Shown: positions 8,078-17,590, numbered from the stretch's first letter. The stretch is 64,000 nucleotides of DNA from Secundilactobacillus folii (GCF_009720675.1 NZ_WNJO01000006.1:62001-126000); one strand, 5' to 3'. Notes: a model not told the origin generated them from the sequence alone. Translations and numbers: made by a program.

Positions 8078-8695
8078 TTATTTTTCATTAATACCTAGGC
8101 TCCCGCGACTGGCAGTGAGCTTGCCAGTGACTAGTGAGACAACGACATGACCTAATGAGGTTAAAGAAGTTCTGTTTCCAGTGACGGCAGTGCCTTTAGG
8201 TGTAATCACAGGGTCGCTATTTCCAGTCGTTAGAAACCCGGGTCTCAAAAGCGTGTAATTCAGGTTAGAGGCAGTCACGACATTGGCAGCTATTAAGTTA
8301 TGCTCCTGGCTCGGATTGTTCTCCACATTATCTTGCGCACCGACAGCTGCGGGGATTTCATTGTAAATGCCCATAGCTACCATGAAGATCAGCCGACTTA
8401 AGTGGCAATCCTCCATAGCAGTCACTACCGATTGTGCAAGAACACCTAAATCAGTACGATTATTTTCAGCGGATAAGGCGGAAACGACTATGGTTTGTCC
8501 TTTCATAGCGCTGGTCAGCGCCCCATGGTCATTGACATCCAATTGTGCAAGTGTTTCGCGGTTAGGAGTGGGATTCAATCGATTAGCGTGGCGCGAAACT
8601 AGGGTTAATTGAGCATCAGTTTGTTTTAGCAGCGCTTGACGGATAGCTTCTCCAGCAGTTCCGGAGGCGCCCAATAATAAAATATGTTCAGACAT
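8078..8695 (-). CDS. NAD(P)-binding oxidoreductase, atypical SDR / NAD(P)H-binding family
   Basis: 205 residues, cytoplasmic, with an N-terminal Rossmann fold (LLLGASGTAG, residues 6-15) and the C-terminal TLLRPGFLT strand typical of NAD(P)H-binding atypical SDR proteins. The substrate is unknown; members act on quinones or small carbonyls, or sense the nucleotide. The classical YxxxK pair is absent, as usual for this subgroup. It lies three bases downstream of the acetyltransferase gene on the same strand and is probably co-transcribed with it. Confidence 0.78.
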   Translation of the reverse strand: MSEHILLLGASGTAGEAIRQALLKQTDAQLTLVSRHANRLNPTPNRETLAQLDVNDHGALTSAMKGQTIVVSALSAENNRTDLGVLAQSVVTAMEDCHLSRLIFMVAMGIYNEIPAAVGAQDNVENNPSQEHNLIAANVVTASNLNYTLLRPGFLTTGNSDPVITPKGTAVTGNRTSLTSLGHVVVSLVTGKLTASRGSLGINEK

Positions 8696-8698
8696 GCT

Positions 8699-9238
8699 TT
8701 AGTCCTCCTCATTGAGAGTCAGTTTTTTAATCACTTTAGCGGGGTTGCCCACGGCGACGCTATGGGCAGGAATATCTTTGGTGACGACTGCTCCAGCACC
8801 AATAATGGTTCCTGCACCAATCGTGACGCTTGGTAGAATAACGGCTTTAGTGCCGATCCAAGCACCGGCTTCCACGTGAATGGGAGCGGTGTTAAGAATA
8901 TTCATCTGCTGAATATCATGGTTGGCAGTGATCAAGGAAACATTCGGGGCGATTTGGACGTTGTCTCCAATATAAATACCGCCGAGTGCGATGGTGGTCA
9001 GATTATGATTGATAAAAACGTGGTTACCAATGTGCACATGTGAGGCTCGGTCAATGTAGGTTGGCGCAGTGACGGTGCTATCTTTTGGCAGCTGATGCGC
9101 AAAGAGTTGGTCATAAGCCTCCTGTTGTGCGGCGCTATTTGGCGTACTTGTATTGATTTGGAAGCAATTTAGTTGGGATTTATCTAACTCTAGTTGTAAG
9201 TCTTGATAAGTTTCAGAATTCATATCATAAACTTTCAT
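8699..9238 (-). CDS. Hexapeptide-repeat O-acetyltransferase (maltose/galactoside type)
   Basis: Left-handed beta-helix acetyltransferase that moves an acetyl group from acetyl-CoA to a sugar hydroxyl. Start ATG 9238 is preferred over the upstream ATG at 9253 because GAGAGG lies just before it. The product has 179 residues, normal for the Maa/LacA family. Hexapeptide repeats run from about residue 65 to 165, the catalytic histidine lies in the TANHDI motif, and the C-terminal VAVGNPAKVIK signature is intact. It is the first gene of a two-gene unit with the NAD(P)-binding protein. The sugar accepted cannot be told from sequence. Confidence 0.85.
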   Translation of the reverse strand: MKVYDMNSETYQDLQLELDKSQLNCFQINTSTPNSAAQQEAYDQLFAHQLPKDSTVTAPTYIDRASHVHIGNHVFINHNLTTIALGGIYIGDNVQIAPNVSLITANHDIQQMNILNTAPIHVEAGAWIGTKAVILPSVTIGAGTIIGAGAVVTKDIPAHSVAVGNPAKVIKKLTLNEED

Positions 9239-9713
9239 ATTGGCACCTCTCATTCACTTTGGCGTAAATTTAGCTCACTAGCATTTAAATAGCTAATGAA
9301 TAGTGATTGAAAGTATGACTGGCAGTACCTGCTAAATTTAATTAACTATATGATAAAGACTAGAAATTGATATGTAAAATACCTATATTGAGAGGCTATG
9401 GTTTCATATTTTGAATATCAGGAGACGCATGATGCTTCCTGTTTAAACTCACTTAACCAAGATTGTGGTTCTTCGTCTGTGTCAATTTAGAAATAGAATT
9501 CAGTTTATATCATAGTTTCTTATATAATTACAGTTTTATAAGGATCAAAAACTATATAGATGCTGTAATATAACCTGAAGGGAAAATTTATGACATTGGT
9601 GACAACCTAGTTGTAGCCCTTATCAATGAGTTAAAGGTAAATTAGCGCTTAAAAATTAAGACCTTTGCTCAGTTTGAGTCAAAACGAAAGCTTGGATTTG
9701 AAAGGAGTTAAAC
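9239..9713. other. Intergenic region between divergent genes
   Basis: About 475 AT-rich bases. No RNA gene or strong hairpin is visible. A 20-codon tail in the plus strand near 9583-9645 (KIYDIGDNLVVALINELK, then stop) reads like the end of a lost gene. A 30-codon ORF at about 9400-9492 has a poorly placed ribosome binding site and is not called. Confidence 0.5.
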
Positions 9714-10238
9714 ATGAAAAAAATTGTGATTTTAAATGGATCGACGCGAATTGAAGGACGAACTGCTAGTCTAACTGCATCCTTTGCAAAGGGTGCAAAA
9801 GAGAAGGGTCATCAGGTAACTGAAATTCGAACGTCTGATTTAAATTTCTCGGGACAACTTTGGTCTAATGATCAGTACTGGAAGGATAATCCGTACAAGC
9901 ATGATAAAATTTTGGCTTTGGACAATGACCTGGCTTTCCTATCCCGAGCAGTAGACGACGCAGACGTGCTGGTCTTTGCAACACCGATTTATTGGTGGGA
10001 CATTTCGGGTAGTTTAAAACTTGCCGTTGATTATTTACAACCGCTCTTGCAAGCAATCGGCTTTAAGAATTTTGAAAAAGAATCGGTGTTACTCGGTGTT
10101 GCCGGTGGGAGCGATTTTGATCTTCTTGAAAGCTGGTATGGCAACTTTGAACACTATTTGAATTGGAAGGACCTTGGGCGCGTACTGGGGCAAAACAAAG
10201 AAGCTGAAGCTTATCAACTGGGCTTGAGCGTTGAATAA
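9714..10238 (+). CDS. Flavodoxin-fold NAD(P)H:FMN/quinone reductase
   Basis: 174 residues with AAAGGAG upstream of the ATG. The N-terminal LNGSTRIEGRTASL loop binds the FMN phosphate and the FATPIYWWDISGSLK segment near residue 90 forms the second flavin-binding loop, both typical of the NADPH-dependent FMN reductase / WrbA-like group. It probably transfers two electrons from NAD(P)H to quinones, azo compounds or free flavin in the cytoplasm. It stands alone with its own terminator, next to the cluster of NAD(P)-binding proteins. Confidence 0.85.
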   Translation: MKKIVILNGSTRIEGRTASLTASFAKGAKEKGHQVTEIRTSDLNFSGQLWSNDQYWKDNPYKHDKILALDNDLAFLSRAVDDADVLVFATPIYWWDISGSLKLAVDYLQPLLQAIGFKNFEKESVLLGVAGGSDFDLLESWYGNFEHYLNWKDLGRVLGQNKEAEAYQLGLSVE

Positions 10239-10357
10239 ACTCGGAAATAAGAACCATGGCAGTTCGCCTTTTTGGTGGCTTAAGAGCTCAAAAAGGATTT
10301 TTTAAAGTGGCTGTTTGATAAAATTCCTGCAAGTCGACACAACGCAGCACTAAACAA

Positions 10358-10398
10358 TAAAAAATCACCGTAGCCGATTGCTATGGTGATTTTTATTT
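10358..10398 (+). terminator. Intrinsic terminator
   Basis: AAAAATCACCGTAG pairs with CTATGGTGATTTTT, loop CCGATTG, then a T-rich tail. Clean enough to act for the reductase gene. Confidence 0.82.
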
Positions 10399-10490
10399 TG
10401 CTAAGAGATAGAAAGCTGAGTCTTACAAATGTACCTACTATGTTGATACCTATTGCCGATTTTATACCACATAGTCTAATCTACGATTTC

Positions 10491-11333
10491 CTAAAGTAAA
10501 GTTTTAATAGCTTCAGGTAACGAGACCAGCGGATGGCCCAAAACTTTTTCAAATTCAGTGGCGGTCAAATCAGCCTCGCCGTTTTGTTGTTTAATAACGT
10601 AATCTTGATAGCTAGCCGCTAACATTGCTGCACCCTGCGATAGGTCAATCTTGGCTGCCTCGTCAGCAAACTTGTCTGCCGATACGTGATCGATTTGAAC
10701 GTTTTGTCCTACTGCCTCTTGAACGGCCTCACCCATTTCCCGAAAACTAACGGGATTACCAGCCAGGGTGATGATTTCAGGATTATCACTGCGCGTGATC
10801 ACACGGGCACCAGCCTCGGCATATTCCCGTTTCAAAGCCCAAGCTGCCACGCCTTGATCTGCGAAGAATGGGAAGTAATGATGAGTAGCTGACGCTTTTA
10901 AATAGTCGCTAATGATTTCCAGGTACCAGTTGTTTCTCAAAAAGGTGTGGGGAATGCCAGACTCTTTGATCCATCTTTCGGTTTGACTGTGATTGATCTG
11001 CAAACCGAACTTTTCGTATTGCGGGTCAGCAATGCTGGTATAAGCAATAAATTTAACACCGGCAGCCTTGGCCGCAGCCACGACTGTTTTTTGAACCTTG
11101 GGAATTGAAACGGAGACAAACAGCAGTCGATCAATACCCGTCAAAGCCTTGACCATGGCATCGTAATCACTATAGTCAGCCACTCTGATTTGAATGTCAG
11201 AGTCATCGAACAGCGACTTCTTTTTATCATTGTGGATCAACCCAAAGAGCTGATCGTTTGGTGCCATTTGCGTGAGGTAATTTAAGGCGGCATGACCATA
11301 TTCGCCAGCCGCACCAGTAACCATAATATTCAT
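10491..11333 (-). CDS. NmrA-type NAD(P)-binding protein, quinone oxidoreductase 2-like
   Basis: 280 residues from ATG 11333, chosen because AAAGGAG lies eight bases before it; an upstream in-frame ATG has no site. The N-terminal MVTGAAGEYGHAAL glycine-rich turn is that of NmrA-like atypical SDRs. The mid-region TSIADP and NWYLE stretches resemble the QorB/YtfG group that reduces quinones with NADPH. It is transcribed divergently from a TetR-family regulator 148 bases away, the usual arrangement for a regulator and its target. Confidence 0.82.
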   Translation of the reverse strand: MNIMVTGAAGEYGHAALNYLTQMAPNDQLFGLIHNDKKKSLFDDSDIQIRVADYSDYDAMVKALTGIDRLLFVSVSIPKVQKTVVAAAKAAGVKFIAYTSIADPQYEKFGLQINHSQTERWIKESGIPHTFLRNNWYLEIISDYLKASATHHYFPFFADQGVAAWALKREYAEAGARVITRSDNPEIITLAGNPVSFREMGEAVQEAVGQNVQIDHVSADKFADEAAKIDLSQGAAMLAASYQDYVIKQQNGEADLTATEFEKVLGHPLVSLPEAIKTLL

Positions 11334-11481
11334 AAAAGATACTCCTTTAAACTGCATTTTTACTGTGTGACATTCATTATAATGATTGCGATATGGATAG
11401 AAATAGATATAATTTAGGTAGTATTAATTTTCCTTATGAAATGGATGATATGTAAGAAAATTATGGAGAGCTGGCGTTAGT

Positions 11482-12069
11482 ATGATGAAGGATAGAACAC
11501 GGTTAATGTTTGCCTCTGAACTAGAGAAAATGTTAGCCACTATGCCGATGGACAAGGTTCGGGTGGTGGAACTTTGCCGGCGATGTGGGGCAACCCCACC
11601 GACCTTTTACTATTATTTTCATGACAAATACGAGCTGGTGGCCTGGATATTTCTGCGTGATTTTGCGGCGGTTTTTGCTGATCGGCAGCCTGAATATTCG
11701 GCTGAGCGCATTGCTGCCTCACTAAAAACAACTGCTCAAAAACGGCAATTTTATCAGCAGGCTTACAGTGAATCTGGCCAGAATTCAATCGACAGTTATG
11801 TGCAACACTTCAACGTTAGCATTGCCTCTGAATCCGTTAAGCAGGTGTTGCAGCAGTCGGGCTTATCAAAGCAGCAGATGTTAGCGGTGAGGTATCACTC
11901 TTACGGCATGATGGGGTTATTCAAGGAATGGCTGAATAACGACTCCAAGATCAGTTTGGAAGATCTAGCTGAATTTCAGTACCAAATGACACCTGAATTT
12001 TTGAAGAAAGCTTTTCAAGAGTACCGCTTTTCAAGTCGACATTTGTTTGGAAAGGGTGGTCAGAATTAA
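11482..12069 (+). CDS. TetR-family transcriptional regulator
   Basis: 195 residues. Residues 5-50 hold a TetR-type helix-turn-helix ending in the recognition motif TPPTFYYYFHDKYEL. The C-terminal domain has the YHSYGMMGLFKEWL segment of the TetR_C_7/DhaS-like ligand-binding domains found in lactic acid bacteria. GGAG lies about 14 bases upstream of the ATG, somewhat far. It is divergent to the NmrA-type gene at 10491-11333 and probably represses it and itself. An AT-rich near-palindrome around 11372-11385 in the shared promoter is a possible site. Confidence 0.85.
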   Translation: MMKDRTRLMFASELEKMLATMPMDKVRVVELCRRCGATPPTFYYYFHDKYELVAWIFLRDFAAVFADRQPEYSAERIAASLKTTAQKRQFYQQAYSESGQNSIDSYVQHFNVSIASESVKQVLQQSGLSKQQMLAVRYHSYGMMGLFKEWLNNDSKISLEDLAEFQYQMTPEFLKKAFQEYRFSSRHLFGKGGQN

Positions 12070-12126
12070 AAATATCGGGTGATGATCTAGGTGAGCTTTA
12101 ATCCCCCACACCACCGTTTGACTAAC

Positions 12127-13320
12127 TTATTTAGCAGGCGTCTTAGCCACTGTGTGTTGGGCTATCACGTGATTCAACAATACTGCAATGATTAAGGCAA
12201 GGATGTCAAAACCTGCCCCGCCAAAGCCTAAGCGGTTCAATCCGCCATAGGTCAAGACGAGCGAAGCGGTGGCCGAACCAACCGAAATGCCAATGTTGAA
12301 GAAGATGGCATTTAAGGACGACGCCAGCAAGGTCGCCTGAGGATAATCAGCGGCGGCAACGTCTAAGAAATGAATCTGAATCGGCGAGTTCACTACAGAA
12401 ATAATCAGCGGCAAGATCACCAGGATGGCTAACCCGGCCCAACGGTAATGCATGGCTACCGGGAGCAACAAAAAGAGCACAATATCAGCTACGTAATACT
12501 GAGGCATGGTTTTTAACCCGCCATGGTTAGCCACCACGCCTGACACGTTATTACCCAAGATGCTCATGATCCCTAGCAGGAAAAGTAACCAGTTCAGAGC
12601 GGTAGTGCTGAAGCCTAGGCCGGTGGTTAGTAGTGGTCGAATATAAGTGTAGTAGGCAAACACTGCGGCAGCGGAAAGCAACGCGAGTAGTGCACCGAGA
12701 TAAATTCGTTTGTCAGAGAGTAAAACCAGTTGGTCTTTGATGCTGCCAGAAACTTGATTCAAGTGGCGGGGCAGCAGGAATGCCATGACGATACAGGTGA
12801 AGAGACTGAGCAATGAGATCACGTGGAAGGTCACGTGCCAGTTGGTGGCTGTGCTGATGGCTGTCCCAATTGGCACCCCAATAACGGAGGCAATGCTGAA
12901 GCCGGCTGCGATCCAAGAGATCAGCATGGCGCGTTGATTTTGGGGGGCAATGTCGTTAGCAAAAAGTACCGCCAGAGACTCGATTGAACCGGCCACGGCT
13001 GCGGTGATGATTCGGGAAGCCAGAAACCAACCATAGGTCGTCGCGAAGCCACTCAAAGTGTTACCAACCAAGAAAATGAGTAACAGGGTCATAAACGTTT
13101 TATAGCGACTAAACCGGTTGGCAAAAATCGTGATGAGCGGGGTACTGACCGCAAATACCACGGCAAAGATCGTCACCAAGTAACCAGCAGTGGCTACGGT
13201 GACGTTCAAGGACCCCGCAATGTCAGTGATCACGCCGATGACGATTGATTCATTACAGCCTAACATGAACGTTACTAAAACTAGGGCACAGGCCTGCCAA
13301 CGGTATTTTGTCATCATCAT
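12127..13320 (-). CDS. Major facilitator superfamily efflux transporter
   Basis: 397 residues from the ATG at 13320, behind GGGGGAA; two further ATGs follow directly. About 12 hydrophobic segments are visible. The loop after segment 2 has FANRFSRYKTFMTLL, the position of the MFS motif A. The protein resembles the AraJ/YdhP-type drug and sugar efflux group. The substrate is unknown. It lies convergent to the TetR gene at 11482-12069 and has no obvious operon partner. Confidence 0.88.
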   Translation of the reverse strand: MMMTKYRWQACALVLVTFMLGCNESIVIGVITDIAGSLNVTVATAGYLVTIFAVVFAVSTPLITIFANRFSRYKTFMTLLLIFLVGNTLSGFATTYGWFLASRIITAAVAGSIESLAVLFANDIAPQNQRAMLISWIAAGFSIASVIGVPIGTAISTATNWHVTFHVISLLSLFTCIVMAFLLPRHLNQVSGSIKDQLVLLSDKRIYLGALLALLSAAAVFAYYTYIRPLLTTGLGFSTTALNWLLFLLGIMSILGNNVSGVVANHGGLKTMPQYYVADIVLFLLLPVAMHYRWAGLAILVILPLIISVVNSPIQIHFLDVAAADYPQATLLASSLNAIFFNIGISVGSATASLVLTYGGLNRLGFGGAGFDILALIIAVLLNHVIAQHTVAKTPAK

Positions 13321-13416
13321 TTTCCCCCACAACTTTATTACCTATCATCGTACAATATTTTGCAGTTTTCTTCACACTTTTTCGTAGTCAGGTTGGCTGA
13401 GCATGATAATGAGCCA

Positions 13417-13465
13417 TAAAAATTGGTTACAGACACCCATTTGGGAGTTTGTAACCAATTTTAAA
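13417..13465. terminator. Terminator downstream of the SDR gene
   Basis: AAATTGGTTACA pairs with TGTAACCAATTTT across an 18-base loop, with T-rich flanks on both strands. It fits the end of the minus-strand gene 13500-14249. Confidence 0.7.
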
Positions 13466-13499
13466 ATTCTTAGCTATGTTTTCTAGTGAATGAAGACGA

Positions 13500-14249
13500 T
13501 TACCAAGGCAATTCTCCGGCATTTTCAGTAAACGTCGCGTTTGCTGGATGAGGATTCTGGCTAGCCATTTTAATGATCTGGGCTGCACCTTCATCCGGTG
13601 TCTGCATGCCTGCCGGTTTAGGATCATTGGTGTTTCGACCGCCAAATTCAGTGTCTGTGAAGCCGGGATTGACGGAATTGACGGCAATGCCAAATTCTTT
13701 CAGATCCTTACTAAAGCTGACCGTTTCAAAGTTAATTGCAGCTTTGGAAGCGGCATAACCCAAGGAGGTCATGTTGTAGAAGGGGAAGTTGGGATCCGTA
13801 GCGAGTCCCAGCGAACCCATGTTACTTGAAAGGTTAATGATTTGCGCGTGCTCGGCCTTCTTTAAGAGTGGCACCATTGTCTGAGTAACGTCGACTGAAC
13901 CAAAGAAGTTTACATCGAATTCTTGATGAAGTGCTGCGAGGGGAATCTCTTGCGAAGGCTTCATCGCATCCGTGACGATGCCTGCGTTATTGATCAAGAT
14001 GGTCAGATAGCCATATTTGTCTTCAAGGTATTGTTCGGCAGCTTGGACTTGGGCGTGGTTAGTCACATCTAAGGCGACGTAGCTAGCTTCGTTGCCCGCT
14101 TTAGTCATCGCTTCAACGGCTGCCTTTGCCTTTTGTGTATCTAACGCCCCAATAACAATTACCTGACCTTGTTTACTTAATGCTTGAGCAGTCTTCAAAC
14201 CCAGTCCCTTTTCACCACCAGTGATCAAAGTGACAATTTTTTGAGCCAT
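13500..14249 (-). CDS. Classical short-chain dehydrogenase/reductase
   Basis: 249 residues from ATG 14249, preceded by AAAGGG at nine bases; the TTG nine bases upstream overlaps no site. It has the cofactor motif TGGEKGLG (near residue 8), the NNAG motif, the catalytic NLSSNMGS serine and the YAASK tyrosine-lysine pair, so the active site is complete. It resembles carbonyl reductase-type SDRs acting with NADP(H). The substrate is unknown. It lies 24 bases downstream of the NmrA-type gene 14274-15161 and is likely in one operon with it, under the TetR gene at 15325. Confidence 0.87.
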   Translation of the reverse strand: MAQKIVTLITGGEKGLGLKTAQALSKQGQVIVIGALDTQKAKAAVEAMTKAGNEASYVALDVTNHAQVQAAEQYLEDKYGYLTILINNAGIVTDAMKPSQEIPLAALHQEFDVNFFGSVDVTQTMVPLLKKAEHAQIINLSSNMGSLGLATDPNFPFYNMTSLGYAASKAAINFETVSFSKDLKEFGIAVNSVNPGFTDTEFGGRNTNDPKPAGMQTPDEGAAQIIKMASQNPHPANATFTENAGELPW

Positions 14250-14273
14250 GATAGTCAACCCTTTCTTAGCTGA

Positions 14274-15161
14274 TTAGTGTGAATGAACTGTGATGCCCGC
14301 TTTTTGCGCTTCTTCTTCCAAATAACTGCGCAGTGAGCGTGGTTTCTTATCCAGCAACCAATTTAGTTCTTTAGAGTTGCCATCCCAGTCCCAGCGCATA
14401 TTGCTATCGTAAACGTGCCAAAAGGCCTCTTCGGCGTAACTATCGCTGCCTAAGAAGTAGTTTGGCCAGTAATCTCGTAGTTTGTCTTTAGGGACGAAAA
14501 CCGGTTTGATCGTCTTACCCGTGACCTCACTCATTAACTGGGCGACCTGACGCAATGAGAATTTTTCGTTAGCCAGTGCGAAGACACCCTTGTCATAGCC
14601 ATCAGGGTCAGCCAGGACTTTTAAGGCTACGTCAGCTTCATCACGAGCGTCGACCATTGAGATCACTTGATCCAAAGGTGAATAGGAAGGTAATTCGCCA
14701 CTGTCATAAAACGGCTTAACGTACAAATTGTGATGGTAGCCGGCTGGTTGGAGAACCGTCCACTTCATATGACTTTCCCAGCCCCGATAGAGAAGGTGCT
14801 TTTCTACCTCCGCTTTCATCCGGTGCTGAAGGTTATTATCTAGGTTTGGAAACAGAACTGAAACGTCAATGAACTGTTTAACGCCAGCTTTAATGGCCGC
14901 TTCAATGGCCATCTTACCCATTTTGGCTTCTTGGTAAGTGAATAGGGGTGGCAAATAAAGTACCGCATCAATGTCTTGCATGGCTTTGTCCATGAAATCT
15001 TCATCAACCCCATTGCCGACAAGCACTTCTTTGACGCCAATTTGTTCATATTCTTTTACCTTGGGATTAATGTCCATCGCCCGGACATCAACGCCCTTAT
15101 CAACTAAGTAGGGCACAATTTGATGACCTACTTGACCGTATGCACACGTGACTAACAGCAT
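14274..15161 (-). CDS. NmrA-family NAD(P)-binding protein
   Basis: 295 residues from ATG 15161, set by AAAGGACC just upstream. The longer open frame to 15335 runs through the promoter and is not coding. The N-terminal TCAYGQVGHQ is a Rossmann-type glycine motif of the NmrA/HSCARG group. No YxxxK active site is visible, so it could be a reductase of the atypical SDR type or a redox sensor. It heads a two-gene unit with the SDR 13500-14249 and is divergent from a TetR regulator. Confidence 0.82.
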   Translation of the reverse strand: MLLVTCAYGQVGHQIVPYLVDKGVDVRAMDINPKVKEYEQIGVKEVLVGNGVDEDFMDKAMQDIDAVLYLPPLFTYQEAKMGKMAIEAAIKAGVKQFIDVSVLFPNLDNNLQHRMKAEVEKHLLYRGWESHMKWTVLQPAGYHHNLYVKPFYDSGELPSYSPLDQVISMVDARDEADVALKVLADPDGYDKGVFALANEKFSLRQVAQLMSEVTGKTIKPVFVPKDKLRDYWPNYFLGSDSYAEEAFWHVYDSNMRWDWDGNSKELNWLLDKKPRSLRSYLEEEAQKAGITVHSH

Positions 15162-15216
15162 CTTATCAGGTCCTTTGTATTTGATTAAAATAAGGTGACT
15201 ACTTTGAAACAAATAC

Positions 15217-15245
15217 ATATTAAAGCGTTCACAATCTTTTGTCAA
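15217..15245 (-). promoter_or_regulatory. Promoter of the NmrA/SDR operon
   Basis: On the minus strand TTGACA (15245-15240) and TAATAT (15222-15217) are 17 bp apart. The -35 region lies within a repeated TGTCAAC sequence (15240-15258), a possible binding site for the divergent TetR protein. Confidence 0.7.
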
Positions 15246-15324
15246 CACAGTGTCAACGAAAAAGAAAATGCACTCAAAACGTGCTATATTAAGAGCAGTA
15301 GACTTCAAGAAGGTGATGAATTTT

Positions 15325-15918
15325 ATGGCCAGCAAACGACAAGCATATTACGATGCAACTCATGAGGCGCTGATTGACAGTGCACGAGAACTGTTTAAAA
15401 CTAAGGGTTACGCGTCGACCACGGTGAGTGATATCACGACTAATGCGAACAAGACGCGCACAACTTTCTACCACTATTTTCCTGATGGCAAGGTCAACCT
15501 GATTCAAACCTTGATGGAACACGATGTCACGCCGAAGTTCAAGGCGTTGGGGAATAAGATTGACGGCTTGAAAGAAACGCCGGTTGAGACAGCCTTTAAA
15601 ATCATTAATCGTGACTTCACTGAAATGTTTGTTGCTAGCTTGTACCTGTGGCAGGCTGATATTTATTTTCAGGATGAACTTTACCCAGCTCTAAAGGAAA
15701 TCACGGATGATGAATATAGTGGGTTGACCGAAAAACTGGCCAACTTTATCGCCGACCGTCAAAAAAGGAGCGAGTTGGTTCAGTTTGATCCAGTAACGGG
15801 AGCTAAACTGTTTCTGGCACCAGCACTTCAGAGTATCGTCCTCAGTTTTAGTGGTGCTGATTCTGATATTTATGACACAAAGCAGGTTGAACTATTAATT
15901 CAGCAGTGGTTGGTCTAG
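15325..15918 (+). CDS. TetR/AcrR-family transcriptional regulator
   Basis: 197 residues from ATG 15325, with GAAGGTG nine bases upstream. In-frame ATGs further upstream lie in the promoter region. The N-terminal helix-turn-helix (about residues 10-55) is a textbook TetR domain: ALIDSARELFKTKGY, then SDITTNANKTRTTFYHYF. The C-terminal domain shows no recognised ligand motif. It is divergent from the NmrA/SDR operon and probably controls it. Confidence 0.88.
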   Translation: MASKRQAYYDATHEALIDSARELFKTKGYASTTVSDITTNANKTRTTFYHYFPDGKVNLIQTLMEHDVTPKFKALGNKIDGLKETPVETAFKIINRDFTEMFVASLYLWQADIYFQDELYPALKEITDDEYSGLTEKLANFIADRQKRSELVQFDPVTGAKLFLAPALQSIVLSFSGADSDIYDTKQVELLIQQWLV

Positions 15919-15969
15919 TGTTGTAACCTGACAGTGAGCGAGAAGGTTCTTTAAAGCTGTAAATTCAAT

Positions 15970-16022
15970 AAAAAAGCACAAGCGTGAGGCTACCATTTGA
16001 GCCCCATACTTGTGCTTATTTT
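15970..16022. terminator. Bidirectional terminator between convergent genes
   Basis: AAAAGCACAAG pairs with CTTGTGCTTATT, with an inner GGCT/AGCC pairing. It separates the TetR gene and the GyrI-like gene. Confidence 0.75.
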
Positions 16023-16035
16023 GAATCATTTTCTA

Positions 16036-16659
16036 TTAGTTCACGACGCTGATTGGCGGCTGACCCACATTCGGGTCGATTTCCAAACGGAACAGGATGT
16101 CAGACTGCTCTGAAATCGGCAGACCATCCAGATAAACTTCCCGGTATTTTTCAGGATCAACGAGTTGATAACCATCCTTATCGACCCTTAATCGTAACCC
16201 CTGCAAGGTTTCAGACATCATCCCGGTTTTACCCGTGCCGGTTGCTTGAATCTCCGTCCCCTCCGCTAGTTGTTCAAACTGAATCTGAGCAGCAATTTCG
16301 TCATCTAATGAAGTTTGAGCCTTAGCCGCTTCGAACGTATCCGCATGGATAAATAGCGGTTGTTTTAGCCAAATTTTGAACTGCTCCGTTTCACCATCAC
16401 CCGTTGACGTCCAAACCGCTTGAACCGGGTATGGACGATAGGTTTTGAACCCTGAGACGTTGATACCCAGTTTGGCGCTATCTGAAATTGCCTGGGCGAC
16501 AGCGACGACACCAGCAGCCAATCTCAAGAAAGCCTGGTCGGCGGTGTGATCCTGGGCCGTGCCGGTGGCTGTGATGTAGCTACGAGTGGTGAGTTCGACA
16601 AAGCTTGGAGTGGCAGAACGTTGATACTCGCTTGGTTCCATTTGTTCCCAGTTAAACAT
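16036..16659 (-). CDS. GyrI-like small-molecule-binding domain protein
   Basis: 207 residues from ATG 16659 behind a strong AAGGAGG. The N-terminal FNWEQMEPSEYQ followed by PSFVELTTRSYITATG resembles the stand-alone GyrI-like (COG4832) proteins, whose fold is related to effector-binding domains of SoxR/BmrR regulators. No DNA-binding domain is attached. Stand-alone members bind or hydrolyse small compounds; the role here is not known. It is a single-gene unit. The family call is from general resemblance and is moderate in strength. Confidence 0.65.
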   Translation of the reverse strand: MFNWEQMEPSEYQRSATPSFVELTTRSYITATGTAQDHTADQAFLRLAAGVVAVAQAISDSAKLGINVSGFKTYRPYPVQAVWTSTGDGETEQFKIWLKQPLFIHADTFEAAKAQTSLDDEIAAQIQFEQLAEGTEIQATGTGKTGMMSETLQGLRLRVDKDGYQLVDPEKYREVYLDGLPISEQSDILFRLEIDPNVGQPPISVVN

Positions 16660-16967
16660 GATGGGTTCCTCCTTCAAAGGGTGGGTTATTACTAACCGTC
16701 CATGATTTTCTTTCTACGCCGTAAAGGACTTGAGTTCGACTCCTATATTTGCGCTCATTTTATAGTATTCATGAAGGTTACTCCAGCATAAGCACTCACT
16801 GATTTTGATAGTGATAGATGACCGATATAGTGACTTTGATAGTTCATAATTTAGATTGTAAATTCATTGTGCGAAACGGTATTTTCCAGTAAAATTGGGG
16901 CGATTAGAGATACTTTCACCAGTAAATAACTTCCAACTTGTGGCTAGAATTGAAAGGGTGTTCATCG

Positions 16968-17576
16968 ATGAGAGCAAAATTATTGTGGGTCACCACCATG
17001 TCGCTGTTGTTAGTGGGGTGTTCGGCTAATAGTGAAAACAAAGCCAATAGTCAGTCCAGTTCAATAATGAGTAGTCGGGTCAGTCAAAACAAAAGTTCCC
17101 AATCTTCGGTGGTAAATACCTCTGAATTATCGCAGTTTAAGGTATCGGTCAATACTGCCATTAAACAGTATCAGCAGGCCTTTCCAGCTAGCGCAATTAC
17201 TGGGATTTCAATTGAGAAGCAACTCGGGACATATCAGTATGAGGTGGAAGGTGCGGATGACGCTGAAGAACACAATTTAAAACTTAACGCTCAATCTGGG
17301 AAGCAATTGTCTAAGGTTAGCGAACGGTTGAATTCGGATGAAAGAGACGGAGTTGAGCGCCAGAAAGCCTTAAATTTGCACCGAATCTTGACGTTAACGC
17401 AGGCGGTTAAAATTGCTGAGGATTCAGTGAAGGATACACCGGCTGTCGAAGCGTCGTTAGAGAAAGAAGCCGGCCAGACTTATTGGGACGTCCAGTTTGA
17501 TACCCGCGGACGAGAAACCAGTGTGAAACTGAATGCGCAAACTGGAAAAGTTTTGGTTGTGGAGCATGATGATTGA
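16968..17576 (+). CDS. PepSY-domain lipoprotein
   Basis: 202 residues from ATG 16968 with GAAAGGG upstream. The signal peptide ends in the lipobox LLVGC, so the protein is anchored by lipid to the outer face of the membrane at Cys18. A Ser/Asn-rich linker follows, then two PepSY repeats (about residues 55-115 and 135-200). The two end similarly, with LNAQSGKQL in the first and LNAQTGKVL in the second. PepSY domains are thought to inhibit or chaperone secreted peptidases or act in envelope signalling. It is a monocistronic unit with a strong terminator. Confidence 0.85.
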   Translation: MRAKLLWVTTMSLLLVGCSANSENKANSQSSSIMSSRVSQNKSSQSSVVNTSELSQFKVSVNTAIKQYQQAFPASAITGISIEKQLGTYQYEVEGADDAEEHNLKLNAQSGKQLSKVSERLNSDERDGVERQKALNLHRILTLTQAVKIAEDSVKDTPAVEASLEKEAGQTYWDVQFDTRGRETSVKLNAQTGKVLVVEHDD

Positions 17577-17590
17577 GTTGAAAAGCAAGC

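Noticed and set aside
14274-15335. Long 353-codon version of the NmrA-type protein
   Set aside because: The first 58 codons cover the promoter and the divergent regulator's leader. AAAGGACC marks the start at 15161, and the Rossmann motif begins there.
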